Assembly: GCA_002633025.1 (NCBI GenBank)
Contig: NMRB01000843.1
Coordinates: 35,312 to 99,311, forward strand
Source: Notospermus geniculatus
Lineage: Eukaryota; Nemertea; Pilidiophora; Heteronemertea; Lineidae
Reading direction: 5' to 3'
Length of the DNA stretch: 64,000 nt
A program made the translations under genes and the position numbers. The notes beneath the pieces were generated by a model. That model ran no database searches, was not told the origin of the DNA, and saw nothing but the letters and a program-made list of their open reading frames with translations. This document shows, one piece after another, positions 12,085 through 23,165 of this stretch (position 1 is its first letter; each line of letters starts with the position of its first letter).

Positions 12085-14808
12085 ATGGGCAGTTTTCTGA
12101 GGCAGTTTGAGCCCAAGGAAGAGGAGGATGAACGGAAGGAAGAAGGGAGGTTTTTCCTCGGCGATTTCAGGCCGTGGTCTCCAGACCAGCAAGGTAGGCA
12201 TCTATGCCCTACAGTAGAGCTATAGCCTAGGCCTAACAATGAATATTAACAAAAATAGATAAAGACCAAAAATGTACCACTCTCAACGTTGAAAAGCATA
12301 AAATTGGCAGCTATCTCCCTAAAAACTTGGACGATCTGAGAGTTACTGCACCAAGTCAAAGAACTAGACACTGGCTACAAGCAGTATAAAATTCAATCAA
12401 ATCCATCCACTGGTTTCAGAGATATCAATCTTTAAATAGATGACTATACCTCAGACTGGCATGGACCAGCACGTTGAGTTCATTTTTTTAAATATAGGTG
12501 GCGCCGGACCCTTTAATTGCTATATTACTCATTAGGGAATGCATGGATTTGCAAACAAAGTTGTGATTAGTATTCCTTGTGCCCCTGCCTATATTTTGGT
12601 GCCAAAAGTTTTTAGATTTTTGCAACTTTTTTGATCATGCGCCACCTATTATTTAAAAAAATAACTAAAACCCTTGGGCTGGGCCGGTTTCAGAGTGGTA
12701 TATTTTTGGTCTTTATCTATTTTTGATATTAACCATAATCCCTAACTCTGACACTACCTCTAACACTATGTCTATAGGCCTAGCTACATGTAGCTATAAC
12801 AATCTGTGTCAGGGATGCTGCATTCAGGTCCACTACAGTGCAGGCCTACCGCTAGAGCATCCCCCCTCCAAAAAACGTTTTTGACAATTTCTGATTTGCC
12901 AAGGCCTAATCGAGTCTCCAAATGCAGGTCTCCAGTATTTCAACAAAATCCATTCGCGTTGACTTCTGGCTGATCCTCACGAGGCCTACCACCGACCCAG
13001 ATTGTTTGTCCCTGAACATGAAAGAAAAGTTTCTGAACCTTATAACAACTAGGCTAGGCCCTTATCCCTAGAAGTATGGAACTCTAAAATATTAATTAAA
13101 ATCACCATTTTCTTGCAGATATGATCAGCCAGAACGGCCCAGTGCCTTCACCAAATGAGACATATGAGGTGGCATCTCTGATGAAAACATTGGATGTACT
13201 GGATTCACCAAAATACGTTTGTACTCCCGACCCCAAGGACAAGAAGGGCAGTGTCCTGCCGATGACTTACAGGCTCCCAAGACGGAGGAGAAAAACTTCA
13301 CAGTCAAATGAAATACTCGAGGCTCACCCTCAGAAAAAATGGGCGCGACCCAGAGATGCTTCCCAACGGAGTTTGACTTGCACGAAGAGAGGCTCGGAGC
13401 GAAGTCGGCCGAGGACGCGGAAAAATACCTCTGGCATGTCTGGCTGGACTGACAGTAATACTACTAATAGTAAAGAGAAGGTAACCTTCTTGGCTAGAGC
13501 CTAGGCCTACTCTCTTGGAATAACTTTTATTCAGAGAATTGCACATGATGGATTTGATGTTTCCTGCCTATGAAATAAGGGAAGCTCTCCGAAGATGGGA
13601 AAGCCAATTTCAGCCGCAATGCTTATTATGAAGAACTCACAACTGTTGGCTAGTTCGGTCTAGGCCTGTCGTCCTTGTTTCACTAAATAAATGAGAGACT
13701 GCAGCTGCTGAGGCTGGGCGTCAGGAGGAGGCGTAAATCCATGTCGAAAATATAAGCCGTCGGACTAACGGGAAAGATTGTTTGTCCCAATGCTCATGAA
13801 ATAATACAACAATCGTAGGCAAAATTCGGTCGTCTAAGCCTAGCCCTGTCATCCCTTCCTGACAGACAGCGACTTCTGGGGCTGATGGGCGTAGGCCTGC
13901 TTTTCTGTGGGCGTTAGAGTACGCCTACATGAGTAGGCCTAGGATCCACGCTCAGTGGCGGATCCAAGGGGGGGCGTGCCCGGCGCACGCCCCCCCNAAG
14001 GCATATAATCAGACCCCTGATTTTCAGTAAAAAGAAAGTTCAATTTGGCCTTCCCAGGTGCCAGGAAATCGCGTTTCCGGTACTTTTACCCAAAAATTTT
14101 CGGCGCTTCGCGCCTTCGGGGCTCAGGGAATGGGGGTTGCCCATTCCACGCCCCCCCGTTCGGCAACTCCTGGATCCGCCACTGACGCTGAAAATAACCC
14201 CGTCTAGTCCTAATGTCCCCAGTCGTGTCATCAGGGTCATCGAAACGAACAGTGCGAGACTGAACAAAAATCCTAGACCAGAGGCAGCCCCGGTGACACA
14301 TCATTACATGCACCATGCACTACATCATCTACATCATGCCATGTATACATTGTATGTGCATAGAGCGCACTGATAGCTGACGCCTGGGCGACCAAGATAA
14401 GATAACGTGCGAATTCCGTGCGTACAATGCAGCCTTGGAATGGAAAATTGCTTGGAAAACTGGTACAGGAAGTGAACAAACAATTGATTACCACGTTCTC
14501 CCATCTTTCTCAACCATTTGTTTTTGCTCCAGCAGCTGGCTTTCCCATCCATCACCACGCATAACATCAGACATCGAAATCAGCGCCATGACGACGTCAA
14601 TCCAAGTTGTGGTCGTCGCACACCTGTAAAAATCCGCAAAAATCATACCAGCGAGCAACCAAGCGAAGACGACGACGAAATGCCACTTGAGGGCCTTTTG
14701 TATAGTGAAAGCAGATTTCTGCCAGTGCTCGGCTCAGCATTACCGACAACCGATGACATGGTGCCGTACGCAAAATATCTTCGACACTTCCATCACAGGC
14801 GCATCTAA
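12085..14808 (+). CDS. Three-exon gene of about 248 residues, unknown family
   Basis: Exons 12085-12193, 13119-13480 and 14533-14808 join in one frame: ATG to CAA-G|gtaggc (phase 1); ttgcag|AT-ATG to AAG|gtaacc (phase 0); ctccag|CAG to TAA. The total is 747 nt. Exon 1 encodes MGSFLRQFEPKEEEDERKEE and FFLGDFRPWSPDQQ. Exon 2 is open for 120 codons and strongly basic (RLPRRRRK, SERSRPRTRK), probably disordered. Exon 3 ends in a conserved-looking tail with EDDDEMPLEGLLYSESRFLP, then DDMVPYAKYLRHFHHRRI. No signal peptide, membrane segment or enzyme motif is visible. The style recalls small ciliary or sperm proteins, but that is only an impression. Exon 2 could use other frames, yet only this one has no stop and fits both splice phases. 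Confidence 0.5.
12246..12733. repeat. DNA transposon with about 40-bp terminal inverted repeats, in intron 1
   Basis: The left end TTAACAAAAATAGATAAAGA continues CCAAAAATGTACCACTCT. The right end is its reverse complement (AGAGTGGTATATTTTTGGTC, then TTTATCTATTTTTGATATTAA) with few mismatches. The roughly 490-bp unit has no coding capacity and is non-autonomous. It sits wholly within intron 1 of the three-exon gene. Confidence 0.7.
13953..14184. repeat. Small hAT-like element with CAGTGGCGGATCC ends
   Basis: It begins CAGTGGCGGATCCAAGGGGG and ends CTGGATCCGCCACTG, terminal inverted repeats of a type common in animal hAT-like MITEs. ACGCT flanks both sides as a short direct repeat. A single N at 13997 follows a C run inside it. 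It lies in intron 2 of the three-exon gene. Confidence 0.65.
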
Positions 14809-15046
14809 GGATTGGACTTTCAGCTCACAGTGTTTTCATGGTTTTGTATTTGAAGACCAGTAGGCCCCTAACATGTCACTCGTTTTTTTCCTTTCGTGCA
14901 AGCCAGACTATTGGCTTACGTTTGCATGCGTAAGTCCTGAAAGCCGAAGGCCGAACCACTGAGGTACAGGGTGAGGGGTGCGAGATGGATTCGAACCCGC
15001 GCTACGCGAGACTCAGTTTCCTACTAGGCCTATAGACCTACTGTAT

Positions 15047-15464
15047 CATTCGGAACGACCTGAGGCGAACTGCTTATCTGCCCACTGTACGGCGCATTTC
15101 ACCTCGGACACAAGTCCAAGGCAGCCATGTTGTTTATCATCAAACCCACGTGACCGCCGTGGGACTATTTTCGCCGTATTTTGGCCCGTTAAGATGTTCA
15201 ACCGTACTTGCTCGATAAGTTGAGGCATATTGTATATAAACTTACCGGTATCTCACCCAATCTGCCAATTACTGATCAATAACGCAACGTTTTTATGCGA
15301 CCTATTTAGTTCATGCGCAGGTGTGATGAGGCGACCGCATCTGAATTCTCACAAACGGGCAGCGATCGTTGCGCGTTCAAGATGGCTGCCTTGGACTTGT
15401 GTCCGAGGGGAAATGCGAGTATCTACGGAAATTGCCGAGCAGTTGCCTTCGGAAGTTCCGAATG
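15047..15464. repeat. Element with roughly 90-bp inverted ends (copy A)
   Basis: It starts CATTCGGAACGACCTGAGGC and ends GAAGTTCCGAATG. Both ends contain the word CCTCGGACACAAGTCCAAGG (inverted at the right end). A second copy lies at 37618-38045 in opposite orientation. There is no coding sequence; the apparent frames of 60-134 codons over it are shadows. Confidence 0.7.
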
Positions 15465-16136
15465 CTGCTGTATCAATCATTGCATGTCCTGGAGAGGCAT
15501 CATCTCGTCCTCAGAGTTCATTTCATCCCAAATCAATACACAAAATCAATTCTCATCGAAAAGAAAATTCTGTAAGAAATGGAGGGGTGCCTGACATTTT
15601 GTTTTTCTCGTTGCTTAGCAACGCGGGAGTTTGAGACATAATTCAGTGCGGGATGCTTCAGAAATAAACCGATCCTTCACCGTGTCGTGAGATGAGAGGC
15701 AAACGGACTTTTGCATTGCTAGGGGACTGTTTGGTACGTCATCATTTCTCTTTTTCCGAATTTTTCTGAAACATTTTGGATTTAGCGAAACGACCAATAG
15801 CAAGGATTATCCGGTTTTTTATCAGATTTTGTAGGCCTAATAGACCATTCAAGTTTGGTGTGTCAGGAAGAGTAGTCCAATAAACCCATAGTCCGGCTTC
15901 TTTACATCTAATTGACGGTCAGCCTGCAGGTGTGCAATTCAGTCTGCCATCGGCTGAGAATTGATAAAAATTCCATCAAGTCGCCTTCGTTGACCACTAG
16001 CAGGTCACCTGCAATAGAGTTGATTTTCTCCGCTAGGCCCTCAGACAGAAGGATCACTCAGACGGACAGAACGCCTTCTGGACGCTCAGACACCAAAAAC
16101 CTCAGCCACGGACTGCAGTTGCACCTCCTCTCCACC

Positions 16137-19100
16137 ATGGGTCGCAACAGGGTCCACTCCATCGGCAAGCTGTCGCAGCTCAGTGGAATCTCCGAGAGCG
16201 GCTTCTCATCGAGCTCTGGCTCTAAGCTTGATCACTCCATCCGGGACCTTCTCCATGTAGAAAAGACCACTGGGCTGAAGAACCTGTGCTCTGGGAACCC
16301 TTTGAGTAAATCAGGTAGGCCCTACGTTTTGACATTCTTGTAGAATCGCCTCGGCCGATTTTTTAGTTATTTTCGTCACATATTTTCTCGTCATGATATC
16401 ATTATAAACACAAAGATGCGTCGGAACGCGTCNTTTATTCCAGTAAATGAATTGCGGTCGGTTCGCAGTTCTTTTCGCCCTCAGTAACTTGGTCGGTTCG
16501 CCCTTAGACTCTTCGCAGTGCTGTGCGGTACCAGTCGCAGCCTGTATTGGCAATAGGGAGGTTTCGCCAGCGCCCGGTTAGGCCCTACGACGACGTTTAT
16601 CATACCCACACAATAGATAAACGTCGTCGTATGGCCTAACCGGGCGCTTGCGAAACCTCCCCCTATCCTTATCTAGGAGCGAACTGACTGGGGCGACAAG
16701 TCGCGACTGCGAAACGACCGTACACCCTAAAGGGCACCGCACACGAGCGACAAAATCTGGGCGACCGCCTACGAGACTGGTGGCGCGACTAGACATCAGC
16801 CAATCAGAAGTGCCAAATCTTGTCGCTTTGGCGGTCGGAAGCCAAGTCGGCCGACAAATCGGTCAAAATTGTCGCTCGTGTGCGGTGCCCTTAAATGATA
16901 AAAATATGACTTGATCATAATATTGTATGCATTGCTTAACTAAGCTTCTGATGTCAACGGTATCCTAGTGTCACATCCAACTCAGATGACATTACCATAT
17001 CAACAGGACACATGCGTCACCTTATCAACAGGACACATGCTTCTGTCGAAGATACTCACGTTGTGCTTCTCCTGAACCGTTGATACGTTAGGTTATCGCC
17101 AATGAAAGCCAATGAAAAGTGAACTTCCTTCTGGAGATTTTTTCATTCTCTTTGATTGGTTATTTTTTTACAATTATCCCCAGATATAGGCCAACATGGA
17201 CCACATTAAACGGCGATGACAAAAGTCGTGTCTGTTTAGGAGAACCGGTGTAACATCTGCAAATGTTCCCCATTTTTCAGTGTTTCCTTCTTCGTGTTAG
17301 GAATGTTGTGAAAATAGACAGTTAGAGAGACCATGACTGTTCAATACGCAGTACAGTGAGGGGGAACCTTCACACACAGAAACGCTGATAGATGTAACAC
17401 TGTTGTGACGGTTTCTAGTGTCGCCCATATATCAGTGTTCCCCTTTTCAACAGGGGAACACAGAAAAATCTGCCACTGTCGTGAATATACACCGTCATGT
17501 AGTGTACTCCATGTATGATGAGGGAAACACTGAAAAACAGGAATACTGTAGTATTTTAGCACTTAGCAATTTGGATGAGAAAAAAACATTCTTTCGAAAC
17601 TGAATGACCGGCCGATTGGTTTTACCAGAAATATCCTTCCGCCATTTAAAGCGATGACCTTCTTGCAAGGTCATTCAAGATCAAGGTCAATGGGTTGCCA
17701 TGTTACAATCCAGAACTTCGTGTGTTTCTTTTCAAGATACCCCGACACTGATGAAGCGTTAAATGCATTAGAGAACTGGCCGACAGATCTAAGGGGAAGG
17801 ACTTTCCGATTTTCCTCTAAGAAGGAATTTCGCCGCCAACTACGTGCACACAGGGACGAACTCGACGCTGGTACGACAGATCCTTATAAGGAAGTCACCT
17901 TTTACTCAGATCTGATCGCCATCTTCATTGATTGGCTGTATGCGGGTATACAACAGTCACGTGATGGCGACCAGTGGCGCACCCTTGTGTCGTACCAATT
18001 ACTTATCATGGCGAAGGAGGACATGGGTGTAGAGCGAACATTGGGTGGGATTTTTTATTCTAAGGGGACTTTTGATAGCTATGACGATTATTTATGGTAT
18101 CTAGAGAAGCATAGCGTCGGTATTGGGAACTTTAAGGCGTCAAAACGGTTCAGTTACGCAGTACAACAAATATTTAATGAAGAAGAGGCCAAATATGATA
18201 ATAACTTTACCCACTACATTGACATGATGCGGCTGGATATCAGCCGTAATAACCTCACAGGGCGGGACCCCAGTTGGGAGATGAGTACCTGGTGGTTTGA
18301 CAACATGACTATCTATATTGACATCATGTTTGAGGTCCAGCTGAAGTTGGGTGAGCTAATTCTTGACGCTTTGGACAAGTCCTTGGTCAAGGACATGGGA
18401 GAAGTCTCAGTTAGCATCAGCCTCTTCGTCCTGGTTCTGGTTGTGTCACCACTCATTACAATCTCTATCCGGGCAATCGTATCTGACATACAAAAATACG
18501 CTTACACCCTGGCCACGCAAACCAAGGCCCTGAACACCGAACGAGAGAAGACGGACACACTTCTCTACCAGATGTTGCCGAAACCCGTCGCGGAGCAGTT
18601 GAAACGAAACCAGCACGTGACCGCGGAAGCGTTCAACGATGCCTCCATCTTTTTCTCGGATATCGTCGGATTCACGAGGATCTCCGCCGACTGCGAACCA
18701 CTTCAAGTTGTCAACATGTTGAACAATCTTTACGTCTGCTTTGACGCCAGGATTGAGATCTATGATGTTTACAAAGTTGAGACCATCGGTGATGCATACA
18801 TGGTAGTCTCGGGTGAGTACGTGACCGTCGGTGAGGAGCCTTTACGCATGCGCAGGGCGGGAACTACTTTCTTTTGGCGCGACGATTGCCACACTCCAGG
18901 CGAAACACAAATAGTTCCTCCCAACTTCAACTACATTTGTAACACAATACTAACCGATCACCCAACGAATTTTCAGGTGTCCCCAAGAGGATTGGGAGAA
19001 TGCATGTGTTTGAAGCCGCATCTATGGCACTGGATCTCTTACACCACATCGGCCATCTTGAAATTCCCCATCTCCCCGGAACTCGGATGCAACTGCGGGC

Positions 19101-20802
19101 TGGTATACATTCAGGTAGAGTATAACTCTACGGGCCTGCCAAGCAGAGCCCATTTAACCCCTGGAGCAGCACCCACTGGCGGTGGGGTGGCCTTATTGTC
19201 CGTCGTTCGTTCGACTTCATTGAACTAACTATACATCTGTCTTAAACTTTTGTCTGCTCAGACACCCCATAGATTGCATCAAGGAGTCTATGGGGCGCCA
19301 TATGTTCCATATATTTGGCAGTTATATAGGCCTACACATTTCGTTTCAGGTCCATGTGTGGCAGGGGTAGTCGGATCGAGGATGCCTCGTTATTGTCTCT
19401 TTGGAGATTCCGTCAACATCGCCTCCAGGATGGAAGCGAATGCTCATCGTATGTGCTGTAGCTACGTTTGCCAAAATGATGTTGAAGTGTAACTTGAGAT
19501 CTTCACAACACTATGTGTATATCAATGTCTGTGCATGAAAATTTGAAACTACATATCGCCGGTGTAACGTTTTTCAGTGAGGCCCGTGTGCCAGTGTGTG
19601 ACGGAATAAGCGGCGACTTGACAATGAGCGACACAACACACAGAGAAACAGCGAGTCTGTTTCCCAGTGTGTTCCAAACAATGGGAATCACATAGAAAAA
19701 CGGCCACAGTGGAAAACGTTACGCCTACCTTGACGATTTTCGTTTTTCAACATTGCAGCTGGAAAGATCCACATCAGTAAAGCAACGCGGGACCTCCTGG
19801 CCACCGACCCTGACTACATCATTGAGCCTAGAGGCGAATACGAACCAGTGGTAAGAATAGGAGCTGTCAGAGAGTTGACCAATAGATGTCACTACGGCCC
19901 AATTCAATGCCTAGGGGACACATCCATGCTTGATCGAGCACCAATCAGGAGAGTTTTCTTTTGTGTTGGTCCGCTAGAACTTGGCTGCGCGGTTGGCTAC
20001 TCCTATTGGTCGAACACCAGGTTCATGAAGTCGGTGTAGCCTTTGAAATTGGGTAGATTGATTAAGGCTGCAATAGGATCACTCTCTAGACCTACAGCCA
20101 GAAGAACAAGAGAAAGAATGCTGAGAGACCAGTTTCATGCACAAAGCAGAAGCTAATATGACTTGACGTGGTTCTAATCCTGAACCCCTTCGTTTTTTCA
20201 GTCTGATACGACTGTAACTCGCAAATACAGCACTGATTCTCAGGTAAGGATCTCATTGGTTGACACGGGAAGGTCATAGTTCAAAATGGCGACTGTGATA
20301 GGAATGGAAGTCATAGGAAAGACGGCTTTAATGTGTTTTTTTGTTTAATTTTTATTGAATATAAGTTTTAAGGAGAAACTTCTCATCGGTGCATTGAATA
20401 TCTTGTAGAGCTTGGTGCACAAAGTAGGCCTATGTTGCCACGTCGTTTCGGTGTAACGAAAAGAGGTAGACCCCTATGCGCGTAGTGCTTGATTCAGGCT
20501 AATGCGCAGTACGTCATCGATCGTAGTATAACCTTGTCCAATCATAGACCACGACATATCTTTCGTAGGCACATGATATGAAAGAGAACCAATCAAATGA
20601 TATGTTGGACTTGATACAACGCTGTTGCTAAGGCGTGAATGCCAATTACACTTCTAACATTCTTGATTTCGCTTTCCAGGGGCAGGGAATGGTTGACACC
20701 TATTGGTTGTTGGACAAAGTAGGGTTCGAGGAGACCCTTCCGTGTATGCCAATGTGCCATTCACAGGGATTTGCAGAGCCAAGTCAGTTGGTTAACACTT
20801 AG
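16137..20802 (+). CDS. NIT-domain receptor guanylate cyclase (one exon missing)
   Basis: Makes cGMP from GTP at the membrane; the NIT domain is a nitrate/nitrite-type sensor. Exons: 16137-16314 (CCACCATGG start; [11 protein letters not shown] typical of this family), 17737-18812, 18977-19114, 19350-19448, 19759-19850, 20680-20802 (TAG), with an optional 42-nt exon at 20202-20243. From 17737 on, all phases fit. Exon 17737 carries most of NIT ([31 protein letters not shown]), a membrane helix ([15 protein letters not shown]) and the HNOBA-like linker ([14 protein letters not shown]). The cyclase domain has [41 protein letters not shown] and GMVDTYWL; the Glu and Cys that select guanine are present, so it should be active. 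Exon 1 ends in phase 1 but 17737 needs phase 2. The first membrane helix and NIT start are absent, and an N sits at 16433 in that interval, so a gap is the likely cause. Confidence 0.88.
16556..16661. repeat. Fold-back MITE, 106 bp
   Basis: Left arm GGGAGGTTTCGCCAGCGCCC and onward through ACGACGACGTTTATC is mirrored by GATAAACGTCGTCGT..GGGCGCTTGCGAAACCTCCC. Only about 15 bp are unpaired at the centre. A degenerate half-copy (CCTAACCGGGCGGTTGCGAA) sits at 31741. It lies in the incomplete intron of the guanylate cyclase. Confidence 0.8.
16731..16891. repeat. Harbinger-like MITE, 161 bp, TAA target duplication
   Basis: Terminal inverted repeats AGGGCACCGCACACGAGCGA / TCGCTCGTGTGCGGTGCCCT are perfect for about 24 bp. 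The element is flanked on both sides by TAA (16728-16730 and 16892-16894), a 3-bp duplication as in PIF/Harbinger elements. It has no coding capacity and lies in the guanylate cyclase intron. Confidence 0.8.
17247..17402. repeat. GTGTAACATCTGC-type inverted repeat element
   Basis: The left end GGTGTAACATCTGCAAATGT and right end GCTGATAGATGTAACAC pair imperfectly. The interior holds GTGTTTCC-like words found also in the element at 47517-47695, suggesting one family. Boundaries are approximate. Confidence 0.45.
19561..19725. repeat. GTGTAACGTTTTTCAGTG-type MITE (copy 1 of 3)
   Basis: The ends GGTGTAACGTTTTTCAGTG and CAGTGGAAAACGTTACGCC form a terminal inverted repeat. Interior words GACTTGACAATGAGCGACAC and AGTCTGTTTCCCAGTGTGTT recur in the two copies at 54994-55345. 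It sits in a guanylate cyclase intron. Non-coding. Confidence 0.75.
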
Positions 20803-22107
20803 ATTGTTCACGAGTTATAAGCTGCGTTTCCATCTACAGAAAAAGCCGGTATTTGTCCGGGCTTATATTCTGCTTCCATTACAAGATGTCCGTGTTTAAT
20901 GAGTCCGGTTCTAAATAAGTGCGGATCTATTAAGCTTGGATAGCATGGCCGAGTATACTCCGAATCTAAATAAGATGCGGATCAACACCGGTGTTTTCTC
21001 TAGTGGAATGGCAATAAAGTCCGGGTCTATTTTAGTATTACAATGTACATGTATGTTCGGCGACAGGTGGCTTACATGCTCAAAAGTACCAGAACAATAC
21101 GCGGTTCACTCCATGTATCGCCATCTGTAGCTGAACATCCTAACCTCAAATCCAGTAGTGGAAGCGCAAGCCATGAAATATCCGGTCTTATTTATATGCG
21201 GATAGACACCGGTAGGCTATACCATTAAGACCGGAAATAAAAGCTGTAATGGAAGCGCAGCTACATGTAGTTAGTTAGTTGGCTCACCATTTTATGTAAT
21301 AATGGTGTATTGTTAAGTTAACAATGTTTGTTATTGAGTAATGTCAGTACGTCGACGGGAATTTAAATCAAGCTGTGAAAAAGGTTATCCTGTAACTAAT
21401 GATATGTACTGTATTATAAATTAATTGTTTGTTGTGATGTTTGTTATATCATTAAAAGTCAATTATGTGGAAACTTCTTCGCAACGTTATTTTACGAAAT
21501 GAACAAGAATATCGAATTGGATTTTATGAAGTAAAACGCAAAAACCAACAAAATGGTTGTGGATCTAGGGGGTCCAGGACCAAATACCAAGGAAAAGAAT
21601 GTTTCCTTTGATCAATTCGATTCGTAAGCTGGAGTCGAATTGAGAATGTTGCCTAGCCTCGAGCAGAGAAAAATACAACGACTTGGTCACGTATGCCTAT
21701 TACAGTCACCAAACTCTCTGCTTGAAATTTTATCACTACCACGGTGTATCGTATATCTCAAAGGAGTTTTACAGGAGTTGTGTGATACGATCTAAAATAC
21801 TGCTCACATGTCATTAATAGGCCTACAAGTTTATAACGCTGTACAGTCGCTGTTTCTATCGCTTCGGTCTATCCTATTTTGCAACCATATTGGTCTTCAC
21901 CTACCTAGACTTAGGCCAACACCACAGCCCCCTGAAGGGAATCGAAGTAGGCCTACATGTACGGAGAACCTACAGGAGGTACAGTGTCTTTCAAATGAAC
22001 ACAGAAGGACGCTGCCACGCCTGAAAATGACTCTCTGCAAAAATCCGACGTTTATGCATGTTGATATCATTTATTTCTGTTGATTTTTATGTGAAAAACA
22101 GGCACAC
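20803..22107. other. Intergenic between guanylate cyclase and GPCR array
   Basis: The first half holds an imperfect inverted repeat built on CCGG..TCTA words (about 20820-21260: GCTGCGTTTCCATCTACAG and its counterpart CTGTAATGGAAGCGCAGC), probably a MITE. From about 21480 the sequence is homologous to the 5' flanks of the second and third GPCR copies (24530 and 27160 onwards), so it is the left edge of the tandem duplication unit. Confidence 0.5.
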
Positions 22108-23165
22108 ATGGAGTTCGAAACGTTCCGGAACGACGTAACAACGAAATGGAGGAATGAAACGGACACGACAATGGCGCCTCATTATTTGGTGGAGGTTTGC
22201 CAGCTCATTCTTCTGTACGGTTCACCTTTTATTGTCTTTCCTGGTTTGGTCGGCAACACAGTTTCATTCTTGGTGATGACCATGAAACACAATCGCAGGA
22301 ACTCGACGTGTTTTTATCTTGCATTTCTTGCAATCGTCGACAACCTGGTCCTTATATCCTTTCACGGGGTCGAGTGGGTGTTCATAAAGTTCAAACCTCA
22401 AATAAGTACTCTACAATGCGCGTTTCGGTTAACGCTAGTGTACGTCTTCTCGCACATGGAAGCCTGGTTGATTGTTGCCATATCACATGACCGGTACATA
22501 GCAACGAAACATCCAATGAAAGCTAGTACAATTCTGACAGTGTCACGGTCACGACGTGTTTGCATTGTACTGACTTTCTGTTTCATTCCTTTAGACGTCT
22601 GCTACATGTGGTTGAGCTCTGTCATCTACAATCCATTTGGAGACTACATGCAGTGCATAGCATTTCTACCAGATCACCTCGTCTTTCTCCAGGTAATCAC
22701 GGTTTTAGAATTTTTGGTCTGTGCCTGTTTCCCATTCACCGCCATTTTCTCTTTGAATTACGGCATTATCAAAGAGGTCGTGTCGGCCAGTCACAGGCGT
22801 GAGGACATCGGCGCCCAAAAGAAAGATCCGAAATCAGAAATTCGTCTGACGCGTACACTTCTTTATATCTCATTCTTCTTCATAACATGTTCTCTCCCAG
22901 TTCACGTTGACCATCTTTTCAAATCTTTGTCGAAGTGACCTTTGACCCTGACGTCATCACAGATAAATCATTTATACTTGTCACGGATGTATATTGGTAC
23001 AACGTCTCCCTTCTCCTCGATTTAGTCCTCGGAATGATATATGCTTTGAACAGTGCGTCAAATTTCATCTTTTACTGCATCATGGGAGGACGTTTTCGAA
23101 AAGATGTAGTCAATCTCTTCATGTGCAGACACAATACCTGTAGGTGCCAATCAAAGGGGCCATAG
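22108..23165 (+). pseudogene. GPCR array copy 1, rhodopsin-like, one frameshift
   Basis: A single-exon class A GPCR with N-terminal RNET glycosylation site, TM1 GN, TM2 LAFLAIVDN, Cys in TM3, HDRY, ECL2 Cys and TM6 TCSLP. The frame breaks at about 22922, where this copy reads TTCAAATCTTTG and its paralogues read TTCAAAGTCTTTG, a 1-bp deletion. The remaining frame (22935-23165) continues intact through ECL3, TM7 (NFxxY) and the tail ending CRCQSKGP. It is either a very recent pseudogene, since nothing else is damaged, or a base-call error. Expected to signal through a G protein at the plasma membrane if intact. Confidence 0.85.

Noticed and set aside
14940-15010. tRNA gene on the minus strand
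   Set aside because: A GGTTCGAATCC-like word exists, but the A-box-like word lies on the wrong side and no cloverleaf forms.
18813-18976. Read-through of the guanylate cyclase frame past VVSG
   Set aside because: The frame stays open, but gtgagt at 18813 and tttcag at 18976 restore the conserved [15 protein letters not shown] catalytic sequence.
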